A stretch of DNA of 17,647 nucleotides, taken from assembly GCA_031272655.1 (NCBI GenBank), contig JAISTJ010000099.1, forward strand, positions 1 through 17,647, given 5' to 3'. Origin of the DNA: Tannerella sp. GTDB lineage: Bacteria; Bacteroidota; Bacteroidia; Bacteroidales; Tannerellaceae. A program made the position numbers and the translations under genes. The notes under the pieces were generated by a model that saw only the letters and a program-made list of their open reading frames with translations, was not told where the DNA came from and did not search any database. This document shows positions 1 to 8,769 of the stretch, piece after piece (positions within the stretch are counted from its first letter, which is position 1; each line of letters starts with the position of its first letter).

Positions 1-209
1 TGGCGCACTCGGCGGTTGAGTTTCACGTCGCTGCGTATCTGCGACGATTCGTCTAACATCTTCGACAGAAACGTCTTGTATTCAGGCGTTTGTACTAACG
101 AGGCGAACTTTTTCTGTTCCTTCACCTCGTCTGCTGTCAGTTCTTCTCCCGCGTGAGCAAGAAACTGCTTTGCCCAGTCAATTACTTCATTTGTAGTTAT
201 GGTAGTCAT
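1..209 (-). CDS. putA: N-terminal fragment of a probable bifunctional proline dehydrogenase / glutamate-semialdehyde dehydrogenase (PutA)
   Basis: The frame opens at the ATG at 209 and runs off the left edge of the window, so about 69 residues are visible, starting MTTITTNEVIDWAKQFLAHA. The later segment, with FASLVQTPEYKTFLSKMLDE followed by SSQIRSDVKLNRRVR, resembles from memory the helical N-terminus of Bacteroidota PutA-type enzymes, where an FxxLMxxPxxKxxxxxMxDxSxR pattern precedes the proline dehydrogenase barrel. Such enzymes oxidise proline to glutamate in two steps, through FAD and NAD. No catalytic residue falls inside the window, so the assignment rests only on this N-terminal pattern. 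A TACCTTTG promoter lies about 30 bases upstream, so the gene is probably transcribed separately from the cvpA operon that precedes it on the same strand. Confidence 0.5.
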   Translation of the reverse strand, partial: MTTITTNEVIDWAKQFLAHAGEELTADEVKEQKKFASLVQTPEYKTFLSKMLDESSQIRSDVKLNRRVR

Positions 210-239
210 ACAATCAATAATTAGTTAAAAAAACGGGGG

Positions 240-247
240 CAAAGGTA
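240..247 (-). promoter_or_regulatory. Bacteroidota-type -7 promoter box for the putA-like gene
   Basis: The minus strand reads TACCTTTG here, a full match to the Bacteroidota -7 consensus TAnnTTTG. Transcription would begin a few bases downstream, near 234, giving a leader of about 25 bases before the ATG at 209. No good TTTG -33 box is seen at the usual distance. The same TACCTTTG octamer recurs before rimP and the lrp gene. Confidence 0.6.
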
Positions 248-248
248 A

Positions 249-283
249 TAAAAATTCATTATTCGCTGTATTTTTTCAGCAAA
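249..283 (-). terminator. weak candidate terminator after cvpA
   Basis: Read on the minus strand, a 7-bp stem (arms 277-283 and 262-268, one G-U pair) encloses an A-rich loop. It is followed by AT-rich sequence containing ATTTTTATT. The stem is short and the U-tract is offset, so termination of the rimP-cvpA operon here is only plausible. The element overlaps the putA promoter region. Confidence 0.3.
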
Positions 284-295
284 TTATTTAAACCT

Positions 296-787
296 TTATT
301 TTACGGACGGGAAAAGTTTGCCTGGGAAGAAGCTGGGTATCAGGTCTTTAATGTATTGATAATACTTCGATTCTATCTTTAACTCCTGCGACAGAATGAT
401 GGAGTTCGTATCGAACATTTCTATCACATTGAATATAAGACTTATAAACAACACGGTCATTGCCAAACCTAAAACTCCACCGCCGAGATGATTGAGAAAA
501 CTTAACGGTGTAGCGCTGATAAGGCGGTTAACAATATTGCCGGCAAGGAGTATAATAGCTACTACCAACACAAAGCCAAGAAAATAACTTGCTATCATTA
601 CTCCGCCTTTTGGGAACCATTCAAGCGCTTCAAGGTAGCCATGAAGCCATTCGGCTACGCTGCTGCATAGATAAATGCCTACTATCAATGCTCCAAGAGC
701 AACGATTTGCTTTATCATCCCATCGTAAAGGCCTTTTATTAAGCCTAATCCGAGTATTATCAGGATTGTTATGTCTAACCAGTTCAT
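296..787 (-). CDS. cvpA: CvpA family inner-membrane protein
   Basis: This 163-residue protein is mostly hydrophobic, with about four membrane helices at roughly 5-20, 26-42, 62-84 and 101-122, and a polar C-terminal tail. The opening [20 protein letters not shown], followed by YDGMIKQI, is the classic start of the CvpA / colicin V production family. In enterobacteria that family affects colicin V export and envelope stress tolerance; its role in Bacteroidota is unknown. The start ATG overlaps the infB stop codon (ATGA), so it is the last gene of the rimP-nusA-infB operon and is probably translationally coupled to infB. The family call is firm from the sequence pattern; the function is not. 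Confidence 0.85.
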   Translation of the reverse strand: MNWLDITILIILGLGLIKGLYDGMIKQIVALGALIVGIYLCSSVAEWLHGYLEALEWFPKGGVMIASYFLGFVLVVAIILLAGNIVNRLISATPLSFLNHLGGGVLGLAMTVLFISLIFNVIEMFDTNSIILSQELKIESKYYQYIKDLIPSFFPGKLFPSVK

Positions 788-3700
788 AAAGTTTTCTTAA
801 TTTCTATCTGGTCGAAAGGTTCGATGATGTCGCCGACCTGAATGTCATTAAAGTTGTTGACATAGATACCGCAGTCTTGACCGGAAAAGACTTCCTTGAC
901 TTCGTCTTTGAAGCGTTTGAGGGAGCCGAGGTCGCCGGTGTGGATGACGATGCCGTCGCGCACTACGCGCACTTTGTTGTTGCGGCGTATCTTGCCTTCT
1001 TTGACAATACTGCCGGCGATAGTGCCGACCTTTGATATCTTGAACACTTCGAGCACTTCTACTTCGCCGATAATGTCTTCGCGTATTTCAGGCGCTAACA
1101 TGCCTTCCATAGCGTCGCGCACCTCGTTGATAGCGTCATAGATAATTGAGTATAAGCGTATTTCAACCCCTTCGGCGTCGGCAAGTTTGCGAGCCTGAGC
1201 CGACGGGCGTACCTGGAAGCCGATGACGACGGCGGAAGCCGTTGCCGCCAAAGCGATGTCGGATTCTGAAATCTGCCCCACAGCCTTGTGTATGACGTGT
1301 ACCTGCACCTCTTCGGTGGACAGTTTAATGAGCGAATCCGAAAGCGCTTCGACCGAGCCGTCCACATCGCCCTTGACGATAAGGTTGAGTTCGTGGAAGT
1401 CGCCGAGCGCTTTGCGGCGTCCGAGTTCTTCCAGTCCGTAGCGTTTCTGGGTACGCAGCCCCAGTTCGCGCTGCAACTGTTCGCGTTTGGAGGCTATCTC
1501 ACGCGCTTCCTGTTCCGATTCGAGGACGTTGAACGTGTCGCCGGCTGTCGGCGCGCCGTCGAGACCGAGAATGATAGCCGGCTCGGAGGGTTTGGCGGCT
1601 TCGATGCGCTGATTACGCTCGTTGAACATGGCGCGGATACGTCCGTAATGGGTGCCTGCAAGGGCTATGTCGCCCTGATGCAGCGTGCCGTTGCTGACGA
1701 GGACTGTGGCTACGTAGCCCCTGCCCTTGTCAAGCGACGATTCGATGATAGAGCCTGTTGCGCGGCGGTTAGGATTGGCTTTGAGTTCCAGCATGTCGGC
1801 TTCGAGAAGAACTTTTTCGAGCAACTCCGGCACTCCAATGCCCTGTTTTGCAGATATTTCCTGACACTGATATTTGCCGCCCCAGTCTTCTACAAGGTAG
1901 TTCATATTGGCAAGTTCTTCCTTGATTTTTTCGGGGTTGGCATGCGGCTTGTCTATCTTGTTGATAGCGAACACTATAGGCACGCCGGCAGCGGAGGCGT
2001 GGTTGATAGCCTCAACGGTTTGGGGCATCACGCTGTCGTCTGCCGCCACGATGATAATAGCGATATCGGTGATTTTAGCGCCACGGGCGCGCATGGCGGT
2101 AAAAGCCTCGTGCCCGGGAGTATCGAGGAAGGTGATATGTCTGCCGGAAGAGGGCAGTTTGACGTTATAAGCGCCGATATGCTGGGTGATGCCGCCTGCT
2201 TCGCCTGCAATGACGTTACTTTTGCGTATGTTGTCGAGCAGCGAGGTCTTGCCGTGGTCAACATGTCCCATGACCGTAACAATCGGCGGGCGTTCCACGA
2301 GGTCGTCCTTGCTGTCTTCTTCTTCTGTGATAGCCTCAACGACGTCGGCGCTTACATATTCGGTAGTAAAGCCGAACTCTTCGGCGACGATGTTAATTGT
2401 CTCGGCGTCAAGGCGTTGATTGATAGATACCATGATACCGATGCTAAAGCAGGTAGTAATTACCTTATTAACAGGGATATCCATCATATTGGCGAGGTCG
2501 TTGGCAGTAACAAACTCGGTGAGTTTCAATACTTTGCTTTCGCGTTCTTCAGCTTCCTGAGCTTCCATTTCGCGTTGGGCTGCAAGGTCTCGTTTATCGC
2601 GTCGGTATTTGGCGCCTTTACCTTTAGCGGGTTTGCTTGTCAGTCTTGCTAAAGTCTCCTTTACCTGCTTTTGTACGTCTTCCTCGTTGATTTCCACGCG
2701 TAACGGTCGTTTCTGGCGTTGCTGTTTACTGCGGTCCCGGCCTCCTTCGCGTTCGCGGTCGTCGCGACGGTAGTTAGAGCCTTGAATAGCAGCGATATCA
2801 ATTTTATTCTTTTGAATGCGTTTGCGTTTCGGCTTGCTTTCGGCAGATTTATCGTCGGTGGAAGATGCGGTCGTAGAAGCCTGCGGGCGCGGACGCGTTT
2901 GTTGAGCCTGTTGACCTGTTTTACGCTGTTGGACACGTTTTTCATGTTCGCGTTTTATTTCTTCCTTTGATTTCTTCGGAGGTCTTGTTTTAGGATTAAT
3001 TTCGTCAATATCAATTTTCCCAATTACATTAAGACCCTGTACCGGCTTTAGTTTATGGATACGGAACAGTTCCTGATTATTTACGTCCGGCGGAATAGCC
3101 TCCCGCTGCTCGCGTATCTCGGCGCGTCGTTCTTTACGACTTTTCCTCGGCGGTTTTTTGTCTTTCGCGCCCTGAGTTTTAGCGCCTTCTTTATCTTCTT
3201 TCTTGCCGTCTTCGGCTTTTTGATCGGTTGAAGGCGTTATTACAGGCGTTTCCAGCTGTTTTTCAGCAGCTTGTCCTTCTGTCGAAGTCTTTTCTGCGGA
3301 TGGCTGTTCGGCAGTTGGCTGTCCTGCAGGTTGTTCGGCGGATGGTTTTACGGCAGCATCCGGTTTCTCTGCGGCAACTTTCTTTTCGGCAGTCTCTTTC
3401 TTTTTGTCGGAAGCAGCGGATTCGGGCTTTTTATCGCTCGCTGCAGGCTTCTTTTCGGCTGTCTTTTCATCGGCTTTCTTATCCAGAGCATCAGGGGTAG
3501 AAGGTTTGGATGTAGCCGTTTTTTCTTTGCTAACTGTCTCTTTTACAGGCTTTTCCTTAACGGAAGCAGCGTGAGCAGTGGGAGCTGCAGGAGCTGCATG
3601 ATCGGCGGCAGTTGCGGAAGGCGTCTTTTTAGGCTCGCTTTCAATTTTAGGTTTAGTTTCGGCAATACCCTTTTCGTCCGTAGGCGAAACAACTTTGCCG

Positions 3701-4026
3701 CCTTTGGAAGCGATTTCTTCCAGCTGCGGTTCCACTTTCGGTTGAATATTAGGCTGGATATTAGGAATAACGAACCGTGGAGCGCCGGTTTTGCGCGCCT
3801 CTTCCCGTTCCTTGATTTTCCTCAACGGATCGAAAATATCTTTGCGGGGAGCGGGCTGGGAGCCAAACTCCTTCACGAGAAGGTCGAACTGATCGTCCGA
3901 GATTCTCGCGTTGGGGTTGTTGTCAACAGTGAAGCCTTTCTTTCCGAGAAACTCCACTATCGTCGCAAGTCCGATGTTCTGTTTCAGTTCCTTAAGTTCC
4001 TCAACTACTTTGTATAACTTGGGCAT
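784..4026 (-). CDS. infB: Translation initiation factor IF-2
   Basis: This GTPase places initiator fMet-tRNA on the 30S subunit and promotes subunit joining. The 1080-residue protein begins with an IF2 N-terminal helical domain (residues 1-55). A very long low-complexity Lys/Ala/Glu/Pro-rich linker follows (about 100-330), then basic segments, a second IF2_N-like domain (about 495-555) and the G domain. The G domain shows G1 GHVDHGKT (587-594), G3 DTPGHE (635-640) and G4 NKID (689-692), with the usual IF-2 domains after it. At 1080 residues it is longer than E. coli IF-2 (890); the extra length is the linker, as is common in Bacteroidota. It sits 7 bases after nusA and overlaps cvpA by 4 bases. 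Identification is certain. Confidence 0.98.
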   Translation of the reverse strand: MPKLYKVVEELKELKQNIGLATIVEFLGKKGFTVDNNPNARISDDQFDLLVKEFGSQPAPRKDIFDPLRKIKEREEARKTGAPRFVIPNIQPNIQPKVEPQLEEIASKGGKVVSPTDEKGIAETKPKIESEPKKTPSATAADHAAPAAPTAHAASVKEKPVKETVSKEKTATSKPSTPDALDKKADEKTAEKKPAASDKKPESAASDKKKETAEKKVAAEKPDAAVKPSAEQPAGQPTAEQPSAEKTSTEGQAAEKQLETPVITPSTDQKAEDGKKEDKEGAKTQGAKDKKPPRKSRKERRAEIREQREAIPPDVNNQELFRIHKLKPVQGLNVIGKIDIDEINPKTRPPKKSKEEIKREHEKRVQQRKTGQQAQQTRPRPQASTTASSTDDKSAESKPKRKRIQKNKIDIAAIQGSNYRRDDREREGGRDRSKQQRQKRPLRVEINEEDVQKQVKETLARLTSKPAKGKGAKYRRDKRDLAAQREMEAQEAEERESKVLKLTEFVTANDLANMMDIPVNKVITTCFSIGIMVSINQRLDAETINIVAEEFGFTTEYVSADVVEAITEEEDSKDDLVERPPIVTVMGHVDHGKTSLLDNIRKSNVIAGEAGGITQHIGAYNVKLPSSGRHITFLDTPGHEAFTAMRARGAKITDIAIIIVAADDSVMPQTVEAINHASAAGVPIVFAINKIDKPHANPEKIKEELANMNYLVEDWGGKYQCQEISAKQGIGVPELLEKVLLEADMLELKANPNRRATGSIIESSLDKGRGYVATVLVSNGTLHQGDIALAGTHYGRIRAMFNERNQRIEAAKPSEPAIILGLDGAPTAGDTFNVLESEQEAREIASKREQLQRELGLRTQKRYGLEELGRRKALGDFHELNLIVKGDVDGSVEALSDSLIKLSTEEVQVHVIHKAVGQISESDIALAATASAVVIGFQVRPSAQARKLADAEGVEIRLYSIIYDAINEVRDAMEGMLAPEIREDIIGEVEVLEVFKISKVGTIAGSIVKEGKIRRNNKVRVVRDGIVIHTGDLGSLKRFKDEVKEVFSGQDCGIYVNNFNDIQVGDIIEPFDQIEIKKTL

Positions 4027-4033
4027 ATATTAT

Positions 4034-5398
4034 TTAATTGTTTTCTAAATCTGCTGCTTCAGAAGGCTCTTCTTCGTCTGAAAAAACTTCATCATCAGAA
4101 TTGTCATCGTCATAGTCGGCTGCAGTTTCGTCCGGCTGAATTTCTTCTTCAAATTCGGCTTCGAGGATACGCCTGATGTCTTTAACCATCTGTTCCTCAA
4201 GGTCTGCACCTTCCATAATTTCCTCGTCGGTAAGTTTAAGCACCGATTTGGCGGTATTGCAACCCATCTTTTGCAGCGACTCAATCATCCATTCTTCAAT
4301 TTCGTCGCTAAACTCGCTCAGTTCGATGTCTTCTTCGTCCAATCCTTCAATCTCGCGGAAGACGTCAATCTTGTAATCGGTCAGCATACTGGCAAGTTTG
4401 ATGTTCAAACCGCTTTTTCCGATAGCCAGCGACACTTCTTCGGGGCGAAGGAACACTTCGGCGCTTCTTTCCTTCTCGTTAAGCCTGATAGAAGACACTT
4501 TTGCGGGGCTTAAGGCGCGCGAAATAAGAAGCGAAGTATTTGCTGTATAATTGATTACATCAATATTCTCGTTGCGAAGCTCGTGAACAATGCCCCGTAT
4601 GCGCGAACCTTTCATTCCGACGCAGGCGCCGACAGGATCTATCCGCTCATCGTATGATTCTACGGCAATCTTGGCCCTTTCGCCGGGTATGCGGGCTATG
4701 GCTTTGATAGTTATCAATCCGTCGTTGATTTCGGGCACTTCAAGCTCAAACAGCCGGCGCAGGAAGTCGTTACTCGTGCGCGAAAGCAGAATCTTCGGGT
4801 TATTGTTTTCGTTAGTTACTTCTTTGATTAAAGCCCTGACTGTCTCGCCTTTACGGAAGAAATCGGTCGGAATTTGTTCTGTTTTAGGCAGAAGCAGGTC
4901 GTTCCCCTGATCGTCGAGCAGCAGTATCTCTTTTTTCCAAATCTGATAAACTTCCGCAGCTATGATTGTTCCGATATTTTCTTTATAGCGATTATAGAGG
5001 CTATCTTTCTGAAGTTCAAGTATTTTCGAGGCAAGAGTCTGGCGCAGGTTCAGGATAGCGCGCCTCCCGAAATCCTCAAAATGGACTTCGTCAATCAGCT
5101 CTTCGCCGATTTCGCAGTCGGGGTCTATCGTCAAGGCCTCTTCAAGGGCGACCTGCAGGTTGGAGTCTTTTACATTGCCGTCAGGAACGATTGTCCGTTT
5201 ACGCCATATCTCAAAGTCGCCTTTCTCGGGATTGATGATTATATCATAGTTCTCGTCAGTGCCGAACATCTTGGATATCACGTTTCTGAACGATTCTTCA
5301 AGAACATTGATCATCGTATCCTTGTCAATATTCTTCAACTCCTTAAATTCGGTCAGCGTATCCGACATGCTTATAGCATCTTCTCTTCTTCTTCCCAT
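4034..5398 (-). CDS. nusA: Transcription termination/antitermination factor NusA
   Basis: NusA binds RNA polymerase and nascent RNA, modulating pausing, termination and antitermination. The 454-residue protein has the N-terminal polymerase-binding domain (about 1-130, with FGTDENYD and FGRRAILNLRQTLASK). An S1 domain follows (about 135-205), then two KH domains, recognisable by GACVGMKGSRIRGI and by SLAIGKSGLNIKLA. A short helix-hairpin-like segment (SLQKMGCNTAKSVL) and a strongly acidic tail close the protein. It lacks the tandem acidic repeats of gammaproteobacterial NusA. An internal Met (MSDTLTEF, residue 11) is possible, but the start at 5398 matches the family N-terminus and lies 9 bases after rimP. 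Confidence 0.97.
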   Translation of the reverse strand: MGRRREDAISMSDTLTEFKELKNIDKDTMINVLEESFRNVISKMFGTDENYDIIINPEKGDFEIWRKRTIVPDGNVKDSNLQVALEEALTIDPDCEIGEELIDEVHFEDFGRRAILNLRQTLASKILELQKDSLYNRYKENIGTIIAAEVYQIWKKEILLLDDQGNDLLLPKTEQIPTDFFRKGETVRALIKEVTNENNNPKILLSRTSNDFLRRLFELEVPEINDGLITIKAIARIPGERAKIAVESYDERIDPVGACVGMKGSRIRGIVHELRNENIDVINYTANTSLLISRALSPAKVSSIRLNEKERSAEVFLRPEEVSLAIGKSGLNIKLASMLTDYKIDVFREIEGLDEEDIELSEFSDEIEEWMIESLQKMGCNTAKSVLKLTDEEIMEGADLEEQMVKDIRRILEAEFEEEIQPDETAADYDDDNSDDEVFSDEEEPSEAADLENN

Positions 5399-5407
5399 AA
5401 TGTTTTG

Positions 5408-5872
5408 TTAAAATCTTATTAAGTATTTTGTTTGTTTTATTTCGTTATAATTAAAAGTAACATCTTCATTTACAACAGTTTTACGCCTTGAGCCTTCTGT
5501 TTTGACTTTCTTCGGTACGGTAAGAACCGCCCCGTCGGCGTCTGCGTTTTTGAGTATGCCGGTCAGCTTAACGCCTGTCTTTAGCTCCATTTCGACCTCT
5601 TTGCCAATGTTTTTGACGTACTGGCGAAAATGTTTAAACGGGGCAGTGATGCCGGCAGAGCCTACTTCGAGTTCATAATCCTCTTTGTCGCGGTCAAGAT
5701 GCGCCTCTATGTAGCGGCTGACATCGGCGCAATCGTCAATATAAACGAAGTCGTCGCTGTCAATCTCCACCGAAATGACATTGTCGGGAGTAACTGAGAC
5801 ATCTATCAGGAAGTAGTTCGTCCCCTTCAGTTTCTCCTCCACAGTGCTGATTATCAACTGTTTATCTATCAT
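5408..5872 (-). CDS. rimP: Ribosome maturation factor RimP
   Basis: RimP assists 30S subunit maturation. The 154-residue protein has the normal length and two-domain layout: an alpha/beta N-terminal domain (about 1-75) and a small beta-barrel C-terminal domain (about 80-154). The junction YELEVGSAGITAPFKHFRQY matches the family signature YxLEVSSPGxxxPL, with a nearby acidic DDCADVSR segment. It is the first gene of the rimP-nusA-infB-cvpA operon, a widely conserved arrangement linking ribosome assembly, transcription elongation and initiation. The start ATG follows directly on a three-codon frame (ATG AAG TAA) and a leader hairpin. Confidence 0.95.
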   Translation of the reverse strand: MIDKQLIISTVEEKLKGTNYFLIDVSVTPDNVISVEIDSDDFVYIDDCADVSRYIEAHLDRDKEDYELEVGSAGITAPFKHFRQYVKNIGKEVEMELKTGVKLTGILKNADADGAVLTVPKKVKTEGSRRKTVVNEDVTFNYNEIKQTKYLIRF

Positions 5873-5910
5873 TTACTTCATACGAAGAAGGGGAACTGTC
5901 GCCCCCCTTC
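5873..5910 (-). promoter_or_regulatory. rimP leader: hairpin plus minimal upstream ORF
   Basis: Read on the minus strand, arms GAAGGGG (5904-5910) and CCCCTTC (5887-5893) can form a 7-bp GC-rich stem with a 10-base loop, 14 bases before the rimP start codon. It is followed by ATG AAG TAA (5881-5873), a two-residue ORF whose stop codon directly abuts the rimP ATG. No U-tract follows, so this is not a standard terminator. A role in controlling rimP translation is inference. Confidence 0.4.
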
Positions 5911-5937
5911 AACTAATTTCTTAATTGTTTCAGACTG

Positions 5938-5945
5938 CAAAGGTA
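5938..5945 (-). promoter_or_regulatory. Promoter of the rimP-nusA-infB-cvpA operon
   Basis: The minus strand reads TACCTTTG, a perfect TAnnTTTG -7 box, in a very AT-rich stretch between ispH and rimP. The expected start is near 5932, giving a leader of about 60 bases. No clear TTTG -33 box is present, and no terminator was found after ispH, so read-through from ispH may also feed the operon. Confidence 0.65.
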
Positions 5946-5992
5946 AAAATTTTTTTTGAAATAAATAAATATTTCGGAAAGAAAAAAAATTT

Positions 5993-6859
5993 TTATGTGT
6001 TTTTATGGCATCCGGAAACTTTTTCGGAAACCTGTTCCATCAGCCATTTGGGGGTAGATGTTGCGCCGCAGATACCGACGCTGCGGACGGAAGCGGGAAG
6101 CGGCTCGGTGATATCGTCGGCGGAAGATATGAATGTGATGTTTGGGTTTGCCTTGCGGCACTCTTCGTATAACATTCTGCCATTGGAACTTTTCTCGCCG
6201 GCGACAAAATAAACCCAGTCGTGCCGCGCAACGAACTCTTTAAGCTTAGGCAGCCTGTTCGCCACCTGCCTGCATATCGTATCGAACGAACGAAATCGCA
6301 CCCCCGGCTTCATCCGCCTTTCGATAATTTCAACAATCTCGCGAAAGCCGTCAAGCGACTTGGTAGTCTGTGAAAAAAGCGCTATCTCGCGCGTGAAATC
6401 AAGCTTTTCGAGGTCATCAGGCCCTTCTATCACGATAGCAGCGCCGTTAGTCTGCCCAACCAAGCCGTTTACTTCGGCATGACCTTGCTTGCCATATATA
6501 ACAAGCTGGGCATCAGTATTTTTCAATTCTTCATAACAGTCATGTATCCGTCGCTGCAACTTCAACACTACGGGACAAGTAGCATCCACAACGGTAATAC
6601 CATTATTTTCAGCCATTTGATATGTTGATGGAGGTTCGCCGTGGGCGCGCAACAGCAAAGTCTTGTTTTTCATGGACGGAAGTTCTTCATGATCAACCGT
6701 TTGCAGCCCAAGACTTTTGAGGCGCCTCATCTCAAGGTTATTGTGGACAAGGTCGCCGAGACAGTATAGCGCAACCCCGTTATTAAGCTCACGTTCAGCG
6801 CTTTCAATAGCGTTCACCACCCCAAAACAGAAACCCGAATTTGTGTCTATCTCAATCAT
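5993..6859 (-). CDS. ispH: 4-hydroxy-3-methylbut-2-enyl diphosphate reductase (IspH/LytB)
   Basis: This iron-sulfur enzyme makes IPP and DMAPP from HMBPP, the last step of the MEP pathway. The 288-residue protein carries the three cluster cysteines: C11 in GFCFGV, C95 in DATCPVV and C196 in FDTICRQ. It also has the substrate histidines H39 and H73 (RAHGE), the proton-relay glutamate E129 in GHAEVNG, the QTT motif (164-166), and SSN in AGEKSSNG. The closing GATSTPKWL motif is present too. Its start overlaps the end of cmk by 8 bases, as part of porQ-cmk-ispH. Its products feed the polyprenyl synthetase encoded 3.5 kb away at 9530-10507. All catalytic residues are intact. Confidence 0.96.
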   Translation of the reverse strand: MIEIDTNSGFCFGVVNAIESAERELNNGVALYCLGDLVHNNLEMRRLKSLGLQTVDHEELPSMKNKTLLLRAHGEPPSTYQMAENNGITVVDATCPVVLKLQRRIHDCYEELKNTDAQLVIYGKQGHAEVNGLVGQTNGAAIVIEGPDDLEKLDFTREIALFSQTTKSLDGFREIVEIIERRMKPGVRFRSFDTICRQVANRLPKLKEFVARHDWVYFVAGEKSSNGRMLYEECRKANPNITFISSADDITEPLPASVRSVGICGATSTPKWLMEQVSEKVSGCHKNT

Positions 6860-7559
6860 TTTTTTCGCTTATGGAAGAAATTACGGACATCGCATGTTGA
6901 AGCAGCCACTCGTTCTGTTCTGCTATTGTCATGTCGGAATTGTCGAGTTCGAGGGCGTCCGGAGCGCGGCGGAGAGGCGAGACCGACCTGTTAGTATCTT
7001 GATAATCACGACTTTTCACATTAGCAAGTATTTCGTCAAACGAAGCTTCTTCGCCTTTGGCTTTCATCTCGTCGAGTCGGCGTTTGGCGCGTATCTCGGG
7101 CGTTGCGGTAACAAAAATTTTCAGCTCAGCGTTCGGGAAAACCACCGTTCCGATGTCACGCCCGTCCATCACCAAGCCCTTTTTCTCGCCTATTTGCCGC
7201 TGTAGCTTCACTAACGCAGAGCGGACGAAAGGCAGCGACGAAACGGCGCTGACATGCTTTGACACCTCCATCCGCCGAATCTCGGCTTCAACATTCTCGC
7301 CGTTGAGGTAAGTCTCCGACCGTCCTGTTGAGGCATTAACCCCGAAAGAAACGTTCACAAGGCTCATTTTCCGTTCCAATGCGTCCGCATCAACAATGTC
7401 GCCGTTAAACAGCCCCTGCCGGATGGCATACAGCGTTACGGCACGGTACATCGCGCCGGTATCAATATACGTATAACCCAACCGGCGTGCAAGCTCTTTC
7501 GCCATCGAGCTTTTGCCGCAGGAAGAAAGTCCGTCTATCGCTATAATTATCTGTTTCAT
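6852..7559 (-). CDS. cmk: Cytidylate kinase
   Basis: Cmk phosphorylates CMP and dCMP with ATP for nucleotide recycling. The 235-residue protein has the P-loop GLSSCGKSS (10-18), the substrate-binding [10 protein letters not shown] (31-40), DGRDIGT (132-138), and the lid region ending [13 protein letters not shown] (184-196). All are standard for bacterial Cmk and the length is typical. Its ATG overlaps the porQ stop codon (ATGA) and its 3' end overlaps ispH by 8 bases, so all three genes are almost certainly one transcript. A small difference from the usual P-loop is the Cys at position 14 (SSCGKS), which is tolerated in the NMP kinase fold. Confidence 0.96.
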   Translation of the reverse strand: MKQIIIAIDGLSSCGKSSMAKELARRLGYTYIDTGAMYRAVTLYAIRQGLFNGDIVDADALERKMSLVNVSFGVNASTGRSETYLNGENVEAEIRRMEVSKHVSAVSSLPFVRSALVKLQRQIGEKKGLVMDGRDIGTVVFPNAELKIFVTATPEIRAKRRLDEMKAKGEEASFDEILANVKSRDYQDTNRSVSPLRRAPDALELDNSDMTIAEQNEWLLQHAMSVISSISEKND

Positions 7560-8554
7560 AGAGCATTGTCTGAAAGTAAAACAGCCACGCCAACCATCAG
7601 CGACATAGCCGAAGGATGATAGCGAGCGACCGAAACGCCGACGTTAAACCGCGACACCTTGATTCCCGCACCTGCCGAAAAGCCGCCAAAACTGTTCCCC
7701 GACGTCAATTTCATGTCCATCATCGTTTTGGGATTAAGCCCGGCGCCTATCCAAAAATTGTCGGACGGCAGAAACTCAAGCCCAAAGACAAGATGCTTAA
7801 AAGCCGTTTCCACAAAGCCATCTTCCTCATCCTTGAGGTTATCGGTATAGTCAAACTTCCACCTGTTGAGATACATGGCGGTAACCGACACCCTCAAAGG
7901 CGCATGAGACAGCCGTTTCGACAAGCCAATCTGTATATCCCACGGAACTCTCTGGCGTTCATCATAATACGACTTCAGTTGAGCGCCGATATTCTTCAGC
8001 GCAAAGCCGAAAGACATATCCGATTCCGCATCAAAGTAGCTAAGCCCCGCATCAACAGCCAACCCGAAAGACGAGTAATCGGCCAACGTGGAGTAAAGCC
8101 CCTTGAGCGACAGCCCCCCGCGCCACTTGTCCGACAGGTCGTAGGCGTAGAAAGCCTGCAAGTTGATGTCCTGCGCCGAAAAAGTGCCGAGGACGACATT
8201 TTCAGGCGTCGTTTCCTTCATGCTACCATAATTAATATATGTAGCGCCCGCCCCCCATGCGCCCCGTGAGCCTGCAACGTGCGTATAGACAGCGCTTCCG
8301 ACTTTCACGTCAGCCATGTAGTTCATAAAACTGAGGTTCATCATCCCGCTAAGCTCGCCTCCGAGCAACGCCGGATTATGGAAGATAAGCGACGGATCGC
8401 GCTCTACAAGCGATACCGAGTGCCCTCCGAGCGCGTTTGCCCGAGCCGAAGCAGGAAAACGCAGGAAGGCGTAAGTATCGTGCCCGTCTTGTGCAAAAAC
8501 AACGCAAGGCAGAGATAATAGCGTGATTATCAATCGTTTATTTATAAATTTCAT
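7556..8554 (-). CDS. porQ: Type IX secretion system outer-membrane protein PorQ
   Basis: The 332-residue protein starts with a signal peptide ([21 protein letters not shown], likely cut after residue 21). The mature part is rich in amphipathic beta strands with Gly and aromatic residues, as in outer-membrane barrels. Near the N-terminus, [15 protein letters not shown] and [12 protein letters not shown] are the signature of the PorQ family. PorQ is a component of the Por/type IX secretion apparatus, which exports CTD-tagged cargo in Bacteroidota. The porQ-cmk-ispH linkage is, as I recall it, common in Bacteroidales. It is the first gene of the unit and diverges from tonB across a 215-base regulatory region. 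Confidence 0.85.
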   Translation of the reverse strand: MKFINKRLIITLLSLPCVVFAQDGHDTYAFLRFPASARANALGGHSVSLVERDPSLIFHNPALLGGELSGMMNLSFMNYMADVKVGSAVYTHVAGSRGAWGAGATYINYGSMKETTPENVVLGTFSAQDINLQAFYAYDLSDKWRGGLSLKGLYSTLADYSSFGLAVDAGLSYFDAESDMSFGFALKNIGAQLKSYYDERQRVPWDIQIGLSKRLSHAPLRVSVTAMYLNRWKFDYTDNLKDEEDGFVETAFKHLVFGLEFLPSDNFWIGAGLNPKTMMDMKLTSGNSFGGFSAGAGIKVSRFNVGVSVARYHPSAMSLMVGVAVLLSDNAL

Positions 8555-8634
8555 ATCGTCCGGTTATAACAAACATCTATATTAACGCGAAAAACGCCGA
8601 AAAGTTATATTTTTGCTAAAAAATCGCTCAAAAA

Positions 8635-8647
8635 GCGTTCAGAACGC
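8635..8647. promoter_or_regulatory. Perfect palindrome in the porQ/tonB divergent region
   Basis: GCGTTC, one A, then GAACGC form a perfect 13-base palindrome. It lies in the predicted porQ leader, about 15-27 bases after the expected start, and about 90 bases upstream of the tonB start. Further AACGC sequences occur at 8584-8588 and 8594-8598. The form suits a dimeric regulator's operator, but no regulator is identified. Confidence 0.35.
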
Positions 8648-8666
8648 CCTTAGAATGTTAAAAAAA

Positions 8667-8674
8667 CAAAAATA
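8667..8674 (-). promoter_or_regulatory. Candidate porQ-cmk-ispH promoter
   Basis: The minus strand reads TATTTTTG, matching TAnnTTTG. The expected start near 8661 gives a leader of about 105 bases before porQ. No good -33 TTTG is seen at the normal spacing, and the surroundings are A/T-rich enough for chance matches. Confidence 0.4.
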
Positions 8675-8696
8675 CGAAAAAAATTCAAGATTTTTA

Positions 8697-8726
8697 TTTG
8701 CGAATAAAAAAAAATATGTATTTTTG
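8697..8726 (+). promoter_or_regulatory. tonB promoter with -33 and -7 boxes
   Basis: TTTG (8697-8700) and TATTTTTG (8719-8726) are 18 bases apart. This fits the two-box Bacteroidota promoter and is the same spacing as the tRNA-Ser promoter at 11396. Transcription would start near 8731, giving a leader of about 39 bases. Another TATTTTTG at 8608-8615 is a less likely upstream alternative. Confidence 0.65.
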
Positions 8727-8769
8727 CGGTGAGTTGTAAACGAAATTATAAACTTAAAAATATTGAATT

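Noticed and set aside
1288..2652. 454-codon open frame antisense to infB
   Set aside because: It lies wholly inside infB, has no recognisable domain, and arises from the codon bias of the real gene on the other strand.
3271..4017. 248-codon Phe/Arg/Ser-rich open frame antisense to the IF-2 linker
   Set aside because: The composition mirrors the low-complexity Lys/Ala/Glu linker read backwards; it has no independent coding signal.
5925..6212. 95-codon plus-strand frame over the ispH 3' end
   Set aside because: It is antisense to conserved ispH sequence and covers the rimP promoter; no domain or start signal supports it.
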